Shown here piece by piece: positions 27,001 to 36,477 of a stretch of DNA of 64,000 nt. Source of the DNA: Mesostigma viride (taxonomy: Eukaryota; Streptophyta; Mesostigmatophyceae; Mesostigmatales; Mesostigmataceae); NCBI GenBank assembly GCA_009746045.1, contig RPFO01000231.1, forward strand, positions 2,066,900 to 2,130,899. The letters are read 5' to 3'. The notes below the pieces were generated by a model. The model searched no databases and was not told the origin of the DNA. It saw nothing but the letters and a program-made list of their open reading frames with translations. Position 1 is the first letter of the stretch. Each line of letters opens with the position of its first letter. A program made the translations under genes and the position numbers.

Positions 27001-28598
27001 CCCTCGTCAATTACTAAGTTACGGCGTCGCATGGGGCCGGACGCATGGTTTCCCGGTGGAGATGATTGGGTCACACCGCTGTATATAGCGATACTCAGCG
27101 CGGGAAGTATATACGTAGCTTCCACCCGTTTGCCAACCATCCTTCTGCCTCGTGATGACATTTTCCCTCTCTGTCAACCCCCCCCACCTCCCCCCAACAC
27201 GCACACACGCACACACACACGCACGCATGCGCGCACACACACACAATACTATAGTGACCACACACACACACAATTGCTCCCACGTACGGCCCCTTGGCAT
27301 CCATCCCGTTCTGTGCCACCCTTTTTTCCCCGACGCCTTGTTTTCCACCCCCGCCCTTTTCTCCAACGCTCCCTCACACCTTTCTTAACCAACGCATTAT
27401 TTTCCCAACCCCACCCTTCTTTCCGACTGTTGTTTTGTTTTTGCACCCTTACCCTTCTTTCCAACTCTTCTCTGTTCCAGCCGGGGGTGTCCTTCGACAT
27501 GTCCCGTTTCGAGGGGGATGCTCGGCATGCCAACGTCGACACCACGGGGGGTGCGGAGGCGGACGTTTCCCCTACTCAGGGGAGAAAGGGGAGGAACCCC
27601 AGGGCGCAAGGCAGTTATTATCAAGGTAGGAGCAGCGAGGGGGGGGCTGCGGGAAATCCAAGTAATCGAGATGGCGTCCAGGTGGGCCTAGACGGGTTCC
27701 GCCACGGGGAGGGGCGTCCCAGGGACCCTGCCCGGGTCAGGGACAGGGGCGCAAGTGGCCAGCTGCTGTCACCCACGAGCCACTCACAGTCGCCGCGGGA
27801 ACTTCGGAATGGTGAGTAAACAGCAATGTAGCGAAGAGATAAAGCGAATATTAATTTAGAAGGCACTGAAATATTCAATGTACGCCCTGATATTCTAGAG
27901 TTTCATCTCCATTAATTAGTATTGCTTTTACAATGTTTTCATCTCCTCTTGTGTCCTCCAGTCCTTTCTAGCACCTTTTTCTGGATAACAGTATTTTTTT
28001 CTTATTATTTCCTCTGTCTCCGAATTTTCTGTTCTTACTTGTCCCTTCTCACCCCCTCGTCCCCTGTCCACGCATCACCACGGCGACAATTACAGGGACC
28101 AACCTCGCGCCTTCGGGTGGGCTCGGCACCCACAGAACCGGGGGGGAGAGAGGCCCCCCTCGTGGCCACGAAGGCTCGCAACCTGGCCATGCGCCACATG
28201 GCACCGTCGTGACCTCGTCGGGGGTGTCCCTCCCCGCCCTGGGCGGTCGGATCCCCGCGCTGCAAGACGCCCCCAAGGAGCCGGAGTGGATGGCCTCCCT
28301 GAAGAAGACCCTGTCTGCGCGGGAGGCCCGGCCGCGCGTGCATCGTTCGAGCAAAATGCTGGCTACGCCGCGCCCGCCCGGTGTCTCGCCGGCCAAGCAT
28401 GTGGGCAGTCTGCTGGTTCTTGATGATAGTCAATGGAGCACATCAGGGAGTCGGTCGCTGCCGACGGATCATGCGCTCTGGAGCCAGATCAGCCATCGAG
28501 CCGCCGGTGCAGAGGTTGGCGCCGGGGGAGGGAGTTTGACGGACCGGGGCCCGAGGGGCAGCGGTTTGGCCAGGGGTGACATAACCCGATTGTTGTAG
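18030..28598 (+). CDS. Unrecognised 641-residue basic protein, 11 exons
   Basis: I rebuilt 11 exons with GT-AG introns and matching codon phases at all ten junctions: 18030-18086, 18218-18350, 18439-18473, 19803-19903, 20441-20519, 22246-22416, 23653-23873, 25247-25357, 26161-26344, 27481-27811 and 28096-28598 (stop TAG). The product is 641 residues. The N-terminal half is helix-prone and charged, with an Arg-rich run (RRQRRRRR, from exon 4) and basic patches that could serve as nuclear signals ([16 protein letters not shown], exon 8). The C-terminal third is Gly/Ser/Pro-rich and probably disordered, with an isolated [12 protein letters not shown] motif in the last exon. I recognise no domain or catalytic motif, so the function is unknown. 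The small exon 3 (35 bp) is the least certain. Introns carry large simple-repeat arrays and junction echoes. No rival frame gives such phase consistency. Confidence 0.75.
19005..19640 (+). repeat. (CCCT)n microsatellite in intron 3
   Basis: About 635 bp of CCCT repeats with frequent CCT slippage variants. It lies between exon 3 (ending 18,473) and exon 4 (starting 19,803). The long Pro/Ser/Leu and Gly/Arg/Glu open frames over it are repeat artefacts. Confidence 0.97.
21676..21733 (+). repeat. 14-bp tandem repeat, four copies
   Basis: Four near-identical units of GATACTCTCAAGT / GATACGCTCAAGT type in intron 5 of the 18-kb gene. Confidence 0.8.
22516..22735 (+). repeat. 11-bp tandem repeat AGAGCGTGTTA, about 20 copies
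   Basis: Units of AGAGCGTGTTA with variants (AGAGCGTGTCA, ACAGTGTGTCA) fill the start of intron 6 of the 18-kb gene, immediately after an echo of the exon 6 donor. It is not a telomere motif. Confidence 0.9.
24286..24605 (+). repeat. 10-bp tandem repeat GGGGCTGTCT, about 30 copies
   Basis: Units alternate GGGGCTGTCT, GGGGCTGCCT and, towards the 3' end, TGGGCTGTCT. The array lies in intron 7 of the 18-kb gene. Open frames on both strands (Gly/Leu/Ser/Ala, Gln/Pro/Asp/Ser) are artefacts. Confidence 0.92.
25448..25580 (+). repeat. Poly-G, GGGC and (GT)n tracts in intron 8
   Basis: Low-complexity cluster: a G-run at about 25,452, GCGGGCGGGC, a G-run near 25,515, (GT)n at about 25,527-25,548 and a G-run near 25,572. 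A related (CA)n tract lies at about 27,195-27,250 in intron 9. Confidence 0.85.
26401..26950 (+). repeat. 30-bp minisatellite, about 18 copies, in intron 9
   Basis: A strict 30-bp unit (GGGCTACAGTGTCCATTTAT plus TACGGCGATT) with two main variants, GGGCTACAG and GGGCTTCAG, and GCGATTG/GCGGTTG. It starts 56 bp after the donor at 26,345. Because the period is a multiple of three and the unit lacks stops in two frames, it gives long open frames that run into true exon 10. The exon phases and the good acceptor at 27,480 argue that it is spliced out. Confidence 0.9.
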
Positions 28599-29140
28599 CA
28601 CAGATGACTGGCATTGTGACATTTGTGAAGGGAGAGCAGTCTGGCAGGTGGAGTGTCCATGAGTGTCAATGTAGAAAAGAGAATTCATGGTACCACATTT
28701 GTCTAAATGCACAACAGCACGTGAAACACAGAGGGGTATTGCAATTATCAATAGCGTTCGCTATTGCTGGTATTCTCTCGATCCACAATCCAGCGGGGAT
28801 CTCGCAGTTCCATTGAAAGGCAGGATGTTGGACTATAGGATAAAAGTATATTCCACGGTACACAATGTGTATACCTTCAATATAGACTACTATCATGATA
28901 CTAGGTATGCTCGCCATAGCGCGACGAGCTAAGGGGGGGAGGGGGATTCGAAAAGTAAACTTACAAAACTAAGATAGGTGCAAAAATATGTTTGTCTCTA
29001 ACTTCTAATGCTTGTGACAGCGTCACAGGGTGTACTGTGCCGCTGTAACTTAGAAAAAGTGACATCTCCTATTATTGACGCAATAGGGGCCGTCATGTAA
29101 TTAGTGACCCGTAGCTATGATGTGGATATTATATCCAGGA
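28599..29140. other. Spacer between the 18-kb gene and the LINE-like cluster
   Basis: Probably 3' UTR of the 18-kb gene followed by AT-richer spacer. A TGTAA motif occurs at about 29,095. I see no gene or repeat here. Confidence 0.35.
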
Positions 29141-29149
29141 GCGAAAATG

Positions 29150-30080
29150 TTGCTCCTCAGGCCAGAGGCATCGACAAGCGCCTCCAGGACAACCCCATCG
29201 CCATCGGATGCCTGCAAAACACCGCAGGCATCACCACCCAGGCGGTGAAGGACCTTGCCGCCAAGCCAGCTGGCCTGGCTGGTGATGCTCCTCCCATCCC
29301 GACCTGGGCGGACATGCTTAAGCAGCACACCACCTCCATCACCTCCGCCGTCGCAGCACAGCTCCAGCGGCAGACGCTTGACCTCCGCGAGGAGGCCGAG
29401 CTCCCCAAGCGCAGCCAACGTCATCGTCAAGAGCTTCGACATGGAGGAAGGTGAGAATTCTGAGAAGCTTGCCAAGGCGTTTGAGAGCAAAATCCTTGAT
29501 CGCATGGGCCTTCTTGGTGAGATCAAGCTGGTCGCCCACCGCCTTCCCCGCGCGCGGGGTAAGGCAGGGGCGCCCCCGCTTCTTCTCATCTTTAAGAGCC
29601 TATCGGACAAGATTTCGTTTCTCAGACGCCGCAAGCGGCTCGAGAAGACTCACTACACCTTGGACGACGACTTGACCCTGGCGCAGCAACAACGGCGACG
29701 GGAGCTATGGCCGACCTACCTCCAACTCCGGCAGACCGCGGCGGGGAAGCCGGTGTACTGGAAGGGGGCGGCCATCTACGTCGGCCACAAGCCCTGGCAC
29801 GGGACCCCCGCGGCCCCAGCGACTCCAGACGCCCCAGGTTAGGGGAATACAGCAGTAGTAGTGTAGAATAGATAGACCGTGGCCTTGTACATGCACGCCT
29901 ACTACAGGCACTATACCAGCTGACTCATGAACATTCTTTAGCCATGTACATGTGTGCCCATGATGCGCCACACACCAGATGATGCCTAGCTTTATTAGTT
30001 ACATGCTGTGCCCACGATGGTACATGCTGTGCCCACGATGGTACATGCTGTGCCCACCATGGTACATGTAGCACATATCC
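29150..30080 (+). mobile_element. LINE-like element copy 1, 5'-truncated
   Basis: It aligns with the second half of copies 2 and 3, beginning within the KRLQDNPIAIGCLQNTAG-encoding stretch near 29,165. It then covers the L1-ORF1p-like domain and the 3' UTR (ATGCCTAGCTTTATTAGTTA near 29,983), ending in three 21-bp units (ACATGCTGTGCCCACGATGG) at about 30,002-30,065. Loss of the 5' part is typical of target-primed reverse transcription. Copy 2 begins immediately downstream in the same orientation. Confidence 0.65.
29155..29842 (+). pseudogene. L1-ORF1p-like RNA-binding protein, C-terminal part, one frameshift
   Basis: The first frame (to 29,454) encodes the coiled-coil-like segment including TWADMLKQHTTS and QLQRQTLDLREEAEL. 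A +1 shift near 29,410 is needed to continue into the 29,255-29,842 frame. That frame encodes NVIVKSFDMEEGEN, then LVAHRLPRARGKAG, then YTLDDDLTLAQQQRRRELWP, then GKPVYWKGAAIYVG. The order (coiled coil, RRM-like 'NVIV.. F', 'AHR' region, then a domain with 'DLT..QQ.RR.L.P' and a short K.V...G..I.V strand) matches the L1 ORF1 nucleic-acid chaperone layout. The N-terminus is missing, so it is a dead copy. The family assignment rests on motif order, not on a search. Confidence 0.6.
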
Positions 30081-30232
30081 CTGAGCCACGAGCCACGAGG
30101 TAGCCATGGCTGACGGCGGAGCTCATAACTTTCACGTTTGAGCACCGAATTTAGTCGTGAATATCACAATCGCTTCGTCTTTCTAAGACGCACATGCTGA
30201 TATAATTTTCCGACGCTATTACGCAATATACG

Positions 30233-31106
30233 ATGACCAAACGCCCATCGACGCAACGCAGCCTGACGGCTGCGCTCGGCAATGAAAATTCAGCAGCTCC
30301 GGCTGCAGCTTCGCCATCAGGGCCGGAAGGCAATGGTGACACTAGTCGCGCACTGGTGGTCGCCCAGAACCCTCCCGGGCTTTCCTCGCCCTCTGCATCG
30401 CCTGACCCAAAGCGCAGTCGCCAAGGCGAACCTGGCTGGTCTGATCGTGATTTTGACGTTGATAGGCTCTTTACCACCTTCGACGTCAACAGGCCTGCCT
30501 TTTTCGACAAGCCACCCATCAAGATACTGGAGCTCGTGTTTTACGGGTCACACGCCTCACTGCTGGCCCTGTGCCAGCAACTCCATCTCAACACCCAGTC
30601 TTTCCGCAACGGAGCTGACGGCCGGTATTCCCATCGCGTCTCAGACTCGTCGACCAACCTGGCCGGCTGGTCTCGCCCCCGCCTTCAGCTCGCAGCTCTC
30701 TTTACCCTCACTAAGCGCTCGGCCGATGACCTTCTGCACCCCGCCCCCATTACCGAATCCACCTTCGTCCACCACCTCCACGCCGCCCTCTCACAGCACG
30801 TGACGCCCATTGCTGCAGATGTGGCAGCTGTGGGTCGCACGCTGGCTGCTGAGCTCCCCACCATCCCCACCGCCACCGCCACCCTCCTCGCCTCCACCCC
30901 CCCCCCCCCTCCGCCTCCACCGATTCCATCACCGCCCAGCTCCGCGACATCGACCAGCGTCTTAAGGACAACGCCATTGCTATCGAGGTTCTCCAGAACA
31001 CCGCAGGCCTCACCGCCCAGGCGGTGAAGGACATTGCCGCCAAGCCAGCCCCTGCTGGCCTGGCCGGCGATGCTCCTCCCATCACGACCTGGGCGGACAT
31101 GCTTAA
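30233..31106 (+). pseudogene. L1-ORF1p-like protein of copy 2, N-terminal half
   Basis: ATG at 30,233 follows the conserved leader. The start (MTKRPSTQRSLTAALGN, later SPSASPDPKRSR) aligns with copy 3 at 36,641 (SPSASPDPKRSR). The middle shares the YGSHASLLALCQQLHL / YGDYASLLELCIHLHS region, and then comes a Pro-rich linker. A poly-C run at about 30,896-30,910 shifts the frame. Past it the expected IAIEVLQNTAGLTAQAV and TWADMLK are readable in another frame, up to the TTAA where the DNA transposon sits. The function would be RNA binding in a retrotransposon particle. The frameshift could be decay or a homopolymer sequencing error. Confidence 0.55.
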
Positions 31107-34100
31107 GGGGAGGGGACACCCCTAAAGGGCACTTTTCTGGAAACCATACCTATGCATGTGCTAAAAATCCAATGATGATTGGGGACCATAAATATGATTT
31201 TTTTAAAAAAATTCCAGCCACTTGGGGGTGGTACTAGCCCCCACCATACACCGGTTACGCGCTAAAAATAGAAAAAGACGCTATTTTAGTAACATTTTTC
31301 CTAGGACAATGGGCAAACATATTGGGACCAAATTGATATATTTCCATATAGTTCCCCCACTTTTGAGAAAGCCTGCCTATAATTTTGAGCACAAAATAAT
31401 GATGTTTAGACACATTGATGGATTTTCCCGCAAAAAGGGTCCTTTTTTAAACAAAAAAAATAAAACAAATCATAACCACATGGAATCATGCCATATCTTA
31501 TATTTTCAAATACTAGAGAGGGGGGGACATGCAGCCCCAAATTTTCAGGTCATTCTGACAAGCGCAGCCCTATTTGATGGATATTCCTAGATTGCCACGT
31601 GGCAGCGCCAGACACTAGGAAAAAGCTCATTCATCATCACTATAGGCCTCCCCAGGGTCGCAGTCCTGGCAGTACCACTCCCCCTTTGGCACAGTTTCGA
31701 GGGTGAGACCGGTGCACAGCATGTGGGCCCCCTGCACACAATCAGTGCCACCACAGATGAGGAAGGGGTTGTGAGTTGTGTGTGTGGGGCCACCGCAGAA
31801 CATGCACAGTCTAGCTAGCATCAACATCCATGTCATCCCCATCCTCATCCCCTGCACCCCCCTCCTCATAGTGCACCCCCTTGCTGTATGTGCAGCGGTC
31901 CTGCTTGCCCTCCTTCCAGTGCCTTTTCTTCTTCTCTAACTTCCTTTTCATCTTGCGCCGCTTCCAGTCATGCTGCCCCTTGAGCTGCTGCTGCCACTCC
32001 CTCTTGGTGATGATGGTCCCCAGCTGCGCCTCGACAGCGGGGGTCACTGTCACACCCAGTTCCTCTGCATCCTCTAGCCACCACTGTTCACCGTGCTGCA
32101 CGTGCAGTATGCCCACCGCGCATGCACCTGCATGGGTACAGCCCTGCCCCAAACCCGCCCTTCCCACCAGGGACAGCCCTGATCTGCTGGGAGTGCAGGA
32201 ACTCATTCCTGTTGCTGCTAGCATCGTGGGTGCAGGCCTCCAGAATGTCCATCGTGGTGTATACTTGGCCCAGACAGCCTTGACCAGCCCCAGCACATCC
32301 ACTGTCACCCCCTGCGGCGTGCTCGCAGCGACGGGCAGCCACGTGGTCCCACCCCTGGCACCCGGGCGTTGTGTCCCCCACCACAGAGCCACACCACTGC
32401 TGCTCAACATGCGGCTGGCTTGGATCCGCTTGCCGCACATAGTTAGGCCACTGCTCACACTCGTCGTGCTTGTTAAAGTAGTGCAGCAGTGCGTTGCCTA
32501 TAGTGCCCCCTTGAGGTGGACTGCCCCCATGTGCCCGTTGGCATGGATGCACGTGCGGAAGGAATACTGACACATGGAGTTCACTGTGGGGTCATCTAGC
32601 ACCCCCCTGAGCTTGCCCAGGTGCTCCTTCTTGAGCTTGGTCAGTGCATTGTACAAACACCCCCCCAAGTGATTGATGTCTTCCTTCTTCTCGGGGATGA
32701 GGCCTGCCTCTGCGAGGAACTCGTCCTCTTTGACCCGTGCAAACCAGGTGGTGTCACCATCGCTAACCACCTCAGCAGCGTACAAGCGTTGGGCATTGGC
32801 TTTGGCAGCACCTCCTTCTCCCCTCCTGCCCCCTCCTCGATCCCCTGCTGCCCCCTCCTCCCCTGCTGCCCCCTCCTCCCTGTGCACCACCTGCCCCGTG
32901 CTAATGCCCGCAACCGTGGATGCCAGGTCACGCAGCAAGAAGACAGCCCCCTCCCCTTCCATGCTTCTACTGCTGCCTGTGTGGTTGAGATAGCACACAT
33001 GGGGCCCGGGCTCTAGCTTGCCTGCCTTGCTAGCCACCTCGCAGACCTGACACCACTTGCCAGAGACATGGTGCCCCACGCACAGCCCAGTGCCATCGTG
33101 AATTATCGACTGCTGCATGGCCAAAGGGGGATGCAAAACCCCGGTTGGGCCATGACCCATCAAGCGTCAGGCGGCAGCCCTGCCCCCCCTCCCCATCTAC
33201 GCCAAAGCGCTTGTGCTCCTGCTCCCATGCCCGCACCGTCTCCCTATTCTCCATTAGCTGATCGTGCAGGTGCTCCTTGACAATAGACGTGGCAGCTGCG
33301 ACATCCTTACGCCACGTGCGATGCCCAGTGGTGCACCTCAGCCCTAGGAGAGTAGCTAGACGCACAAGCGTGGTCTGGCTGATACCAAACAACACCCCAG
33401 CAACTGCCATGAGACTGTTGAGCATGTTGCGATCCACACCCGGCCTCAGGTCAGAATTAGGGGAGAGGATGGCTTTGGTACACCACCATGGCCCGCCATC
33501 TACCCCCGTGCAGCTGCTATTAGTGCATGCACCATAGCACTATACAGAAGATGGGCTGCCACGATCAGACCCCGCGTGCAGCTCTGGTTCCCCTATCTTA
33601 ACAGTGCACAGCTTGCAAGAGGGGCATGCCATGGCACCAATAATGGCCTCAAGATTGTGGGCATCTACCAGCAAACGAGGCATGCATCTCAAATGGCTCG
33701 CCACGAGCAGGGGCAGGCACAGTATGAGGTGAGGCGTGTACCTTGGCGTGATGGCCTCGCGCGTCCATCTTCTTGGGCGATGGACCATACAACTCAGGTG
33801 CCTTTCTTTTGCGCCCACTGCTCGACGGCGTTATAAGCGCACCACCCTCGCTGCCAGGGGTCGATCCAGTTGCCGGTGTTGCTGGGCTGACGCTTGTAAT
33901 TGATGCCCTGCTTTTCTTTTTATTCGACTGTGTGCGCCGCCGACCTGGGCCTTTCTCTTTCGTCGAGCCGCGAGGGCGCCCCCTGCCCCTGCGTTGCGGC
34001 GTTGCTGCTGACTCAAAATCGCTGTCTAACCACGCAGCGGATGTCTCCTTAAGTCGCCGTGACCACTGCGCCCCTGCACCTTTGCCGGGATTCGGCATTT

Positions 34101-34615
34101 CTTCTTTTGGCGGGCTAGTCTATACTGCACGAAAAAAATTCTATCTGTCCCCCGTCGGAATAAAACCTACGTAGATCCCCTGCTCATCGGGAAAACGTTT
34201 GCGGATAGCCTTGGTCATCATCTCTTCCGGAAGGGCGCCGGGCTTGGCAGTTCCATCATCATTAATTAATCCAGCCCAGCATGGCGGAAAACCAACGATA
34301 AGCAGCGTTCCTGAAAATGTTATTGGCATCATCGATGGCGGTTGGGGGTACGTGGTTGCGGCCAGCTGAACGGAGAGCAATAAGACTTTCCCGACTGCAA
34401 ATACTTTCCAACGGGATTTCGCGATATCCGTTCTTCCGAGTTTTTCCACGCTGAAACATCTAACATGGCCTCAATTTCACGCTGCATATCCACGCCCTGA
34501 TCCGCCATCGCACCCCAGCCCTCACCCGAATATCGCCTCACACGTGAATTTCTGGTCCGGTTCCAGCGCGAATTTTTTGGCGCCAAAAAATTCGGGGGTG
34601 TCCCGTCCCCCGCCT
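31107..34615 (-). mobile_element. Kolobok-like DNA transposon inserted in the LINE-like ORF
   Basis: The left end GGGGAGGGGACACCCC (31,107-31,122) follows TTAA (31,103-31,106). The right end, read inverted, is GGGGGACGGGACACCCCC, next to CCAA at 34,616-34,619. Flanking LINE sequence rejoins cleanly: copy 1 has CTTAAGCAGCACACC, and here CTTAA is left of the insert and CCAAGCATACC is right. This fits a TTAA target duplication with two transitions in the right copy. A TTAA target and the transposase type both point to Kolobok. The internal gene is on the minus strand. The region 31,123-31,600 is AT-rich and non-coding. Confidence 0.7.
31627..34098 (-). pseudogene. Kolobok/Mutator-domain-like transposase with C-terminal PHD finger, decayed
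   Basis: Read from 34,098 downwards: an AT-hook-like RRGRGRPRGSTKEKG, then a CPSC-containing stretch (about 33,610), then helical ILSPNSDLRPGVDRNMLNS and GISQTTLVRLATLLG (33,490-33,340). Next come the catalytic-type LTLDGSWPNRGF (about 33,155), CYLNHTGSSRSMEGEGAVF with an upstream CQVC, VVSDGDTTWFARVKE (about 32,745), ALLHYFNKHDECEQWPN and a basic C-terminal stretch. It ends in a C4HC3 PHD finger (CMFCGG ... CGGTDCVQGAHMLC ... WYCQDC; 31,790-31,645). This order (DGSW..RG, ..GSS..ME.EGA, DGD) is what I know from transposases with the Mutator-type domain found in Kolobok elements. At least three frame changes (near 33,150, 32,520 and 32,100) mean no intact protein. A PHD finger fused to it is unusual. 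Confidence 0.6.
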
Positions 34616-34619
34616 CCAA

Positions 34620-35172
34620 GCATACCACCTCCACCACCTCCGCCGTCGCAGCACAGCTCCAGCGGCAGACGCTTGACCTCCGTGAGGAGGCCGAGCTTGC
34701 CAAGCGCAGCCTTAACGTCATTGTCAAGAACCTCGACATGGAGGAAGGTGAGAATTCCGAGAAGCTTGCACGTGCGTTTGAGAGAGAAATTCTTAGTCGC
34801 ATGGGCCTTACTGGTGAGATCGAGCTGGTCGCCCACCGCCTTCCCCGCGCGCGGGGTAAGGCAGGGGCGCCCCCGCTCCTTCTCAACTTTAAGACCCCGG
34901 CGGACAAGATTTCTTTTCTCCGACGCCGCAAGCGGCTCGAGAAGACTCTCTTCACCCTTGACGACGACTTGACCCTGGCGCAGCAACAACGGCGACAGGA
35001 GCTATGGCCGACCTACCTCCAGCTCCGGCAGACCAAGGCGGGGCAGCCGGTGTACTGGAAGGGGGCGGCCATCTACGTCGGCCACAAGCCCTGGCAGGCG
35101 ACCCCCGCGGCCCCAATTAACGACTCCAGACGCCCCAGGTTAGGGGAATACAGCAGTAGTAGTGCAGAATAG
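34620..35172 (+). pseudogene. L1-ORF1p-like protein of copy 2, C-terminal half
   Basis: This continues the ORF interrupted at 31,106. The frame is open from the insertion junction to TAG at 35,170-35,172: QLQRQTLDLREEAELAKRSL, NVIVKNLDMEEGEN, LVAHRLPRARGKAG, FTLDDDLTLAQQQRRQELWP and GQPVYWKGAAIYVG. It is more intact than copy 1 and shows no shift at the position of copy 1's frameshift. It is separated from its own N-terminus by the 3.5-kb DNA transposon. Confidence 0.6.
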
Positions 35173-36310
35173 ATAGACCGTGGCCATGTACATGTAAGCC
35201 TCCTACAGGCTCTATACCAGCTGACTCACGAGTCTCCTTTAGCCATGTACATGTGTGCCTATGATGTGCCACACTCCAGATGATGCCTAGCTTTATTTAG
35301 TTATGCTGTGCCCATGCAGGGAGTCACTCTCTGCTGAGAAGCCATGCCATAGCTCTTGTATAGCCATGATGATCTTCCCCCACATGCCACGCTCCCCCTT
35401 AACTGGGCATGGCGCGATACATCATGAGGGTGCAGGTGCCTTGGTGCACCTATAGAGCAAGTGTTGTTTACATTCCCATGCACCCTTGCAGGAAGTCGCT
35501 TAGAATGTATTATAGGCTCATATGCCCCTTCTCTGGGCTATGTGCTACATATACTCCCAACGGAGTTATGTTCCTAATTAATTAATTAATTAATTAATTA
35601 ATTAATGCTGTGCCCACGTAGAGAGCTACTCTCTGCTGAGACGCCATGCCCTAGCTTCTGTATAGCCATGCTGATCTTCCACCCCATTAATTAGGAACTT
35701 CTGATCTTCCACCCCATGCCAGGCCTTAATTGCGCTCTGAGAGATCATGGTGGTACAGGTGCCCTTGGTGCACCTAGAGCAGGTGTAGTTTACATCCTAC
35801 CCTTGCAGGAAGTAGCCCAGAATGTATTATAGCCATATGCCCCTTCTCAGGGCTATGTGTCACATGTACTCCAACGGAGTCATTACTTAATTAATTAATA
35901 GACACGTGACAACGGAGTAATGTTCCTAATTAATTAATTAATTAATTAATTAACAAATAAATTAATTAATTAATGAATTGAGGCCAGAAGTCTGTGGTCG
36001 CGCCACCCTGCCTGTAATATGGAGCCCCCTGGCTTGTCTGTAATATGGAGGCAGATGACTCGCGAAGATAGGTGGCAGACGGTTATGAAGGACACCACCC
36101 CCAACTAGTCAGTGGGGGCCGGCCTGCGTGTGACCCGGCCAGTTTGGCATTCATTGTGATTCGGGCCGTGGTGCCCGGGCACCACGGCCCGCGCAAGCCC
36201 ATGCCACTAGAAGTTAGCTAGCTAGATCCATCCACCCCATATCACATATCCACCCCACGGTAAGGAAGTAAGTAAGCACTTGCGTACGTCGTGCGCGCAT
36301 TATTAGGCAT
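35173..36310 (+). repeat. 3' modules of the LINE-like element with (TTAA)n ends
   Basis: Two related 310-340-bp modules (GCTGTGCCCA ... TCTGCTGAGA ... GTATAGCCATG ... TATGCCCCTTCTC ... CAACGGAGT) each end in TTAATTAATTAA tracts (35,572-35,606 and 35,925-35,952). Fragments recur at 38,220-38,470 and 38,690-38,755. The end module with GTCTGTAATATGGAGGCAGA (36,036) and CACCCCATAT (36,234) recurs at 39,030-39,230. Confidence 0.7.
36162..36191. repeat. Perfect 30-bp palindrome
   Basis: CGGGCCGTGGTGCCC followed directly by its reverse complement GGGCACCACGGCCCG. The homologous site in copy 3 (39,149-39,164) has only the left arm, so the second arm was gained in copy 2 or lost in copy 3. Confidence 0.9.
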
Positions 36311-36477
36311 GCCGTGGATTATTATGCTATAATCTCATCAGAAAAATAATTACACAATAGTTTAAACAAGCTATACGTGGTGACGATGACGCAGGAGCTG
36401 GAGAAAGGACTTGACGGCGCCGCCAAGCTGCGCAAGGCCATTCAGTTTGCACATTAGCAATGAGCATTTCTACGCTA

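Larger units (their letters stand above)
30081..36310 (+). mobile_element. LINE-like element copy 2, full length but split by a DNA transposon
   Basis: The 5' region GAGCCACGAGCCACGAGG to CGCTATTACGCAATAT (30,081-30,232) is nearly the same as 36,485-36,640 in copy 3, which marks a shared promoter/leader. The ORF region starts at 30,233 and is broken at 31,106 by the 31,107-34,615 insertion. It resumes at 34,616 and stops at 35,172. The 3' part carries two 310-bp modules ending in (TTAA)n (about 35,290-35,605 and 35,606-35,960) and a 230-bp end module (36,030-36,260) that is also present at 39,030-39,230. No reverse transcriptase frame is present in this copy or nearby. Confidence 0.65.

Noticed and set aside
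26408-27088. CRISPR-like regular 30-bp repeat array
   Set aside because: The repeats are contiguous with no unique spacers, in a eukaryotic intron. It is a minisatellite.
36385-36456. Small 23-codon ORF (starts MTQELEKGLDGAAK) between LINE-like copies 2 and 3
   Set aside because: Too short to defend, with no homologous position in the other copies. It could be a gene fragment carried by recombination, but nothing supports expression.
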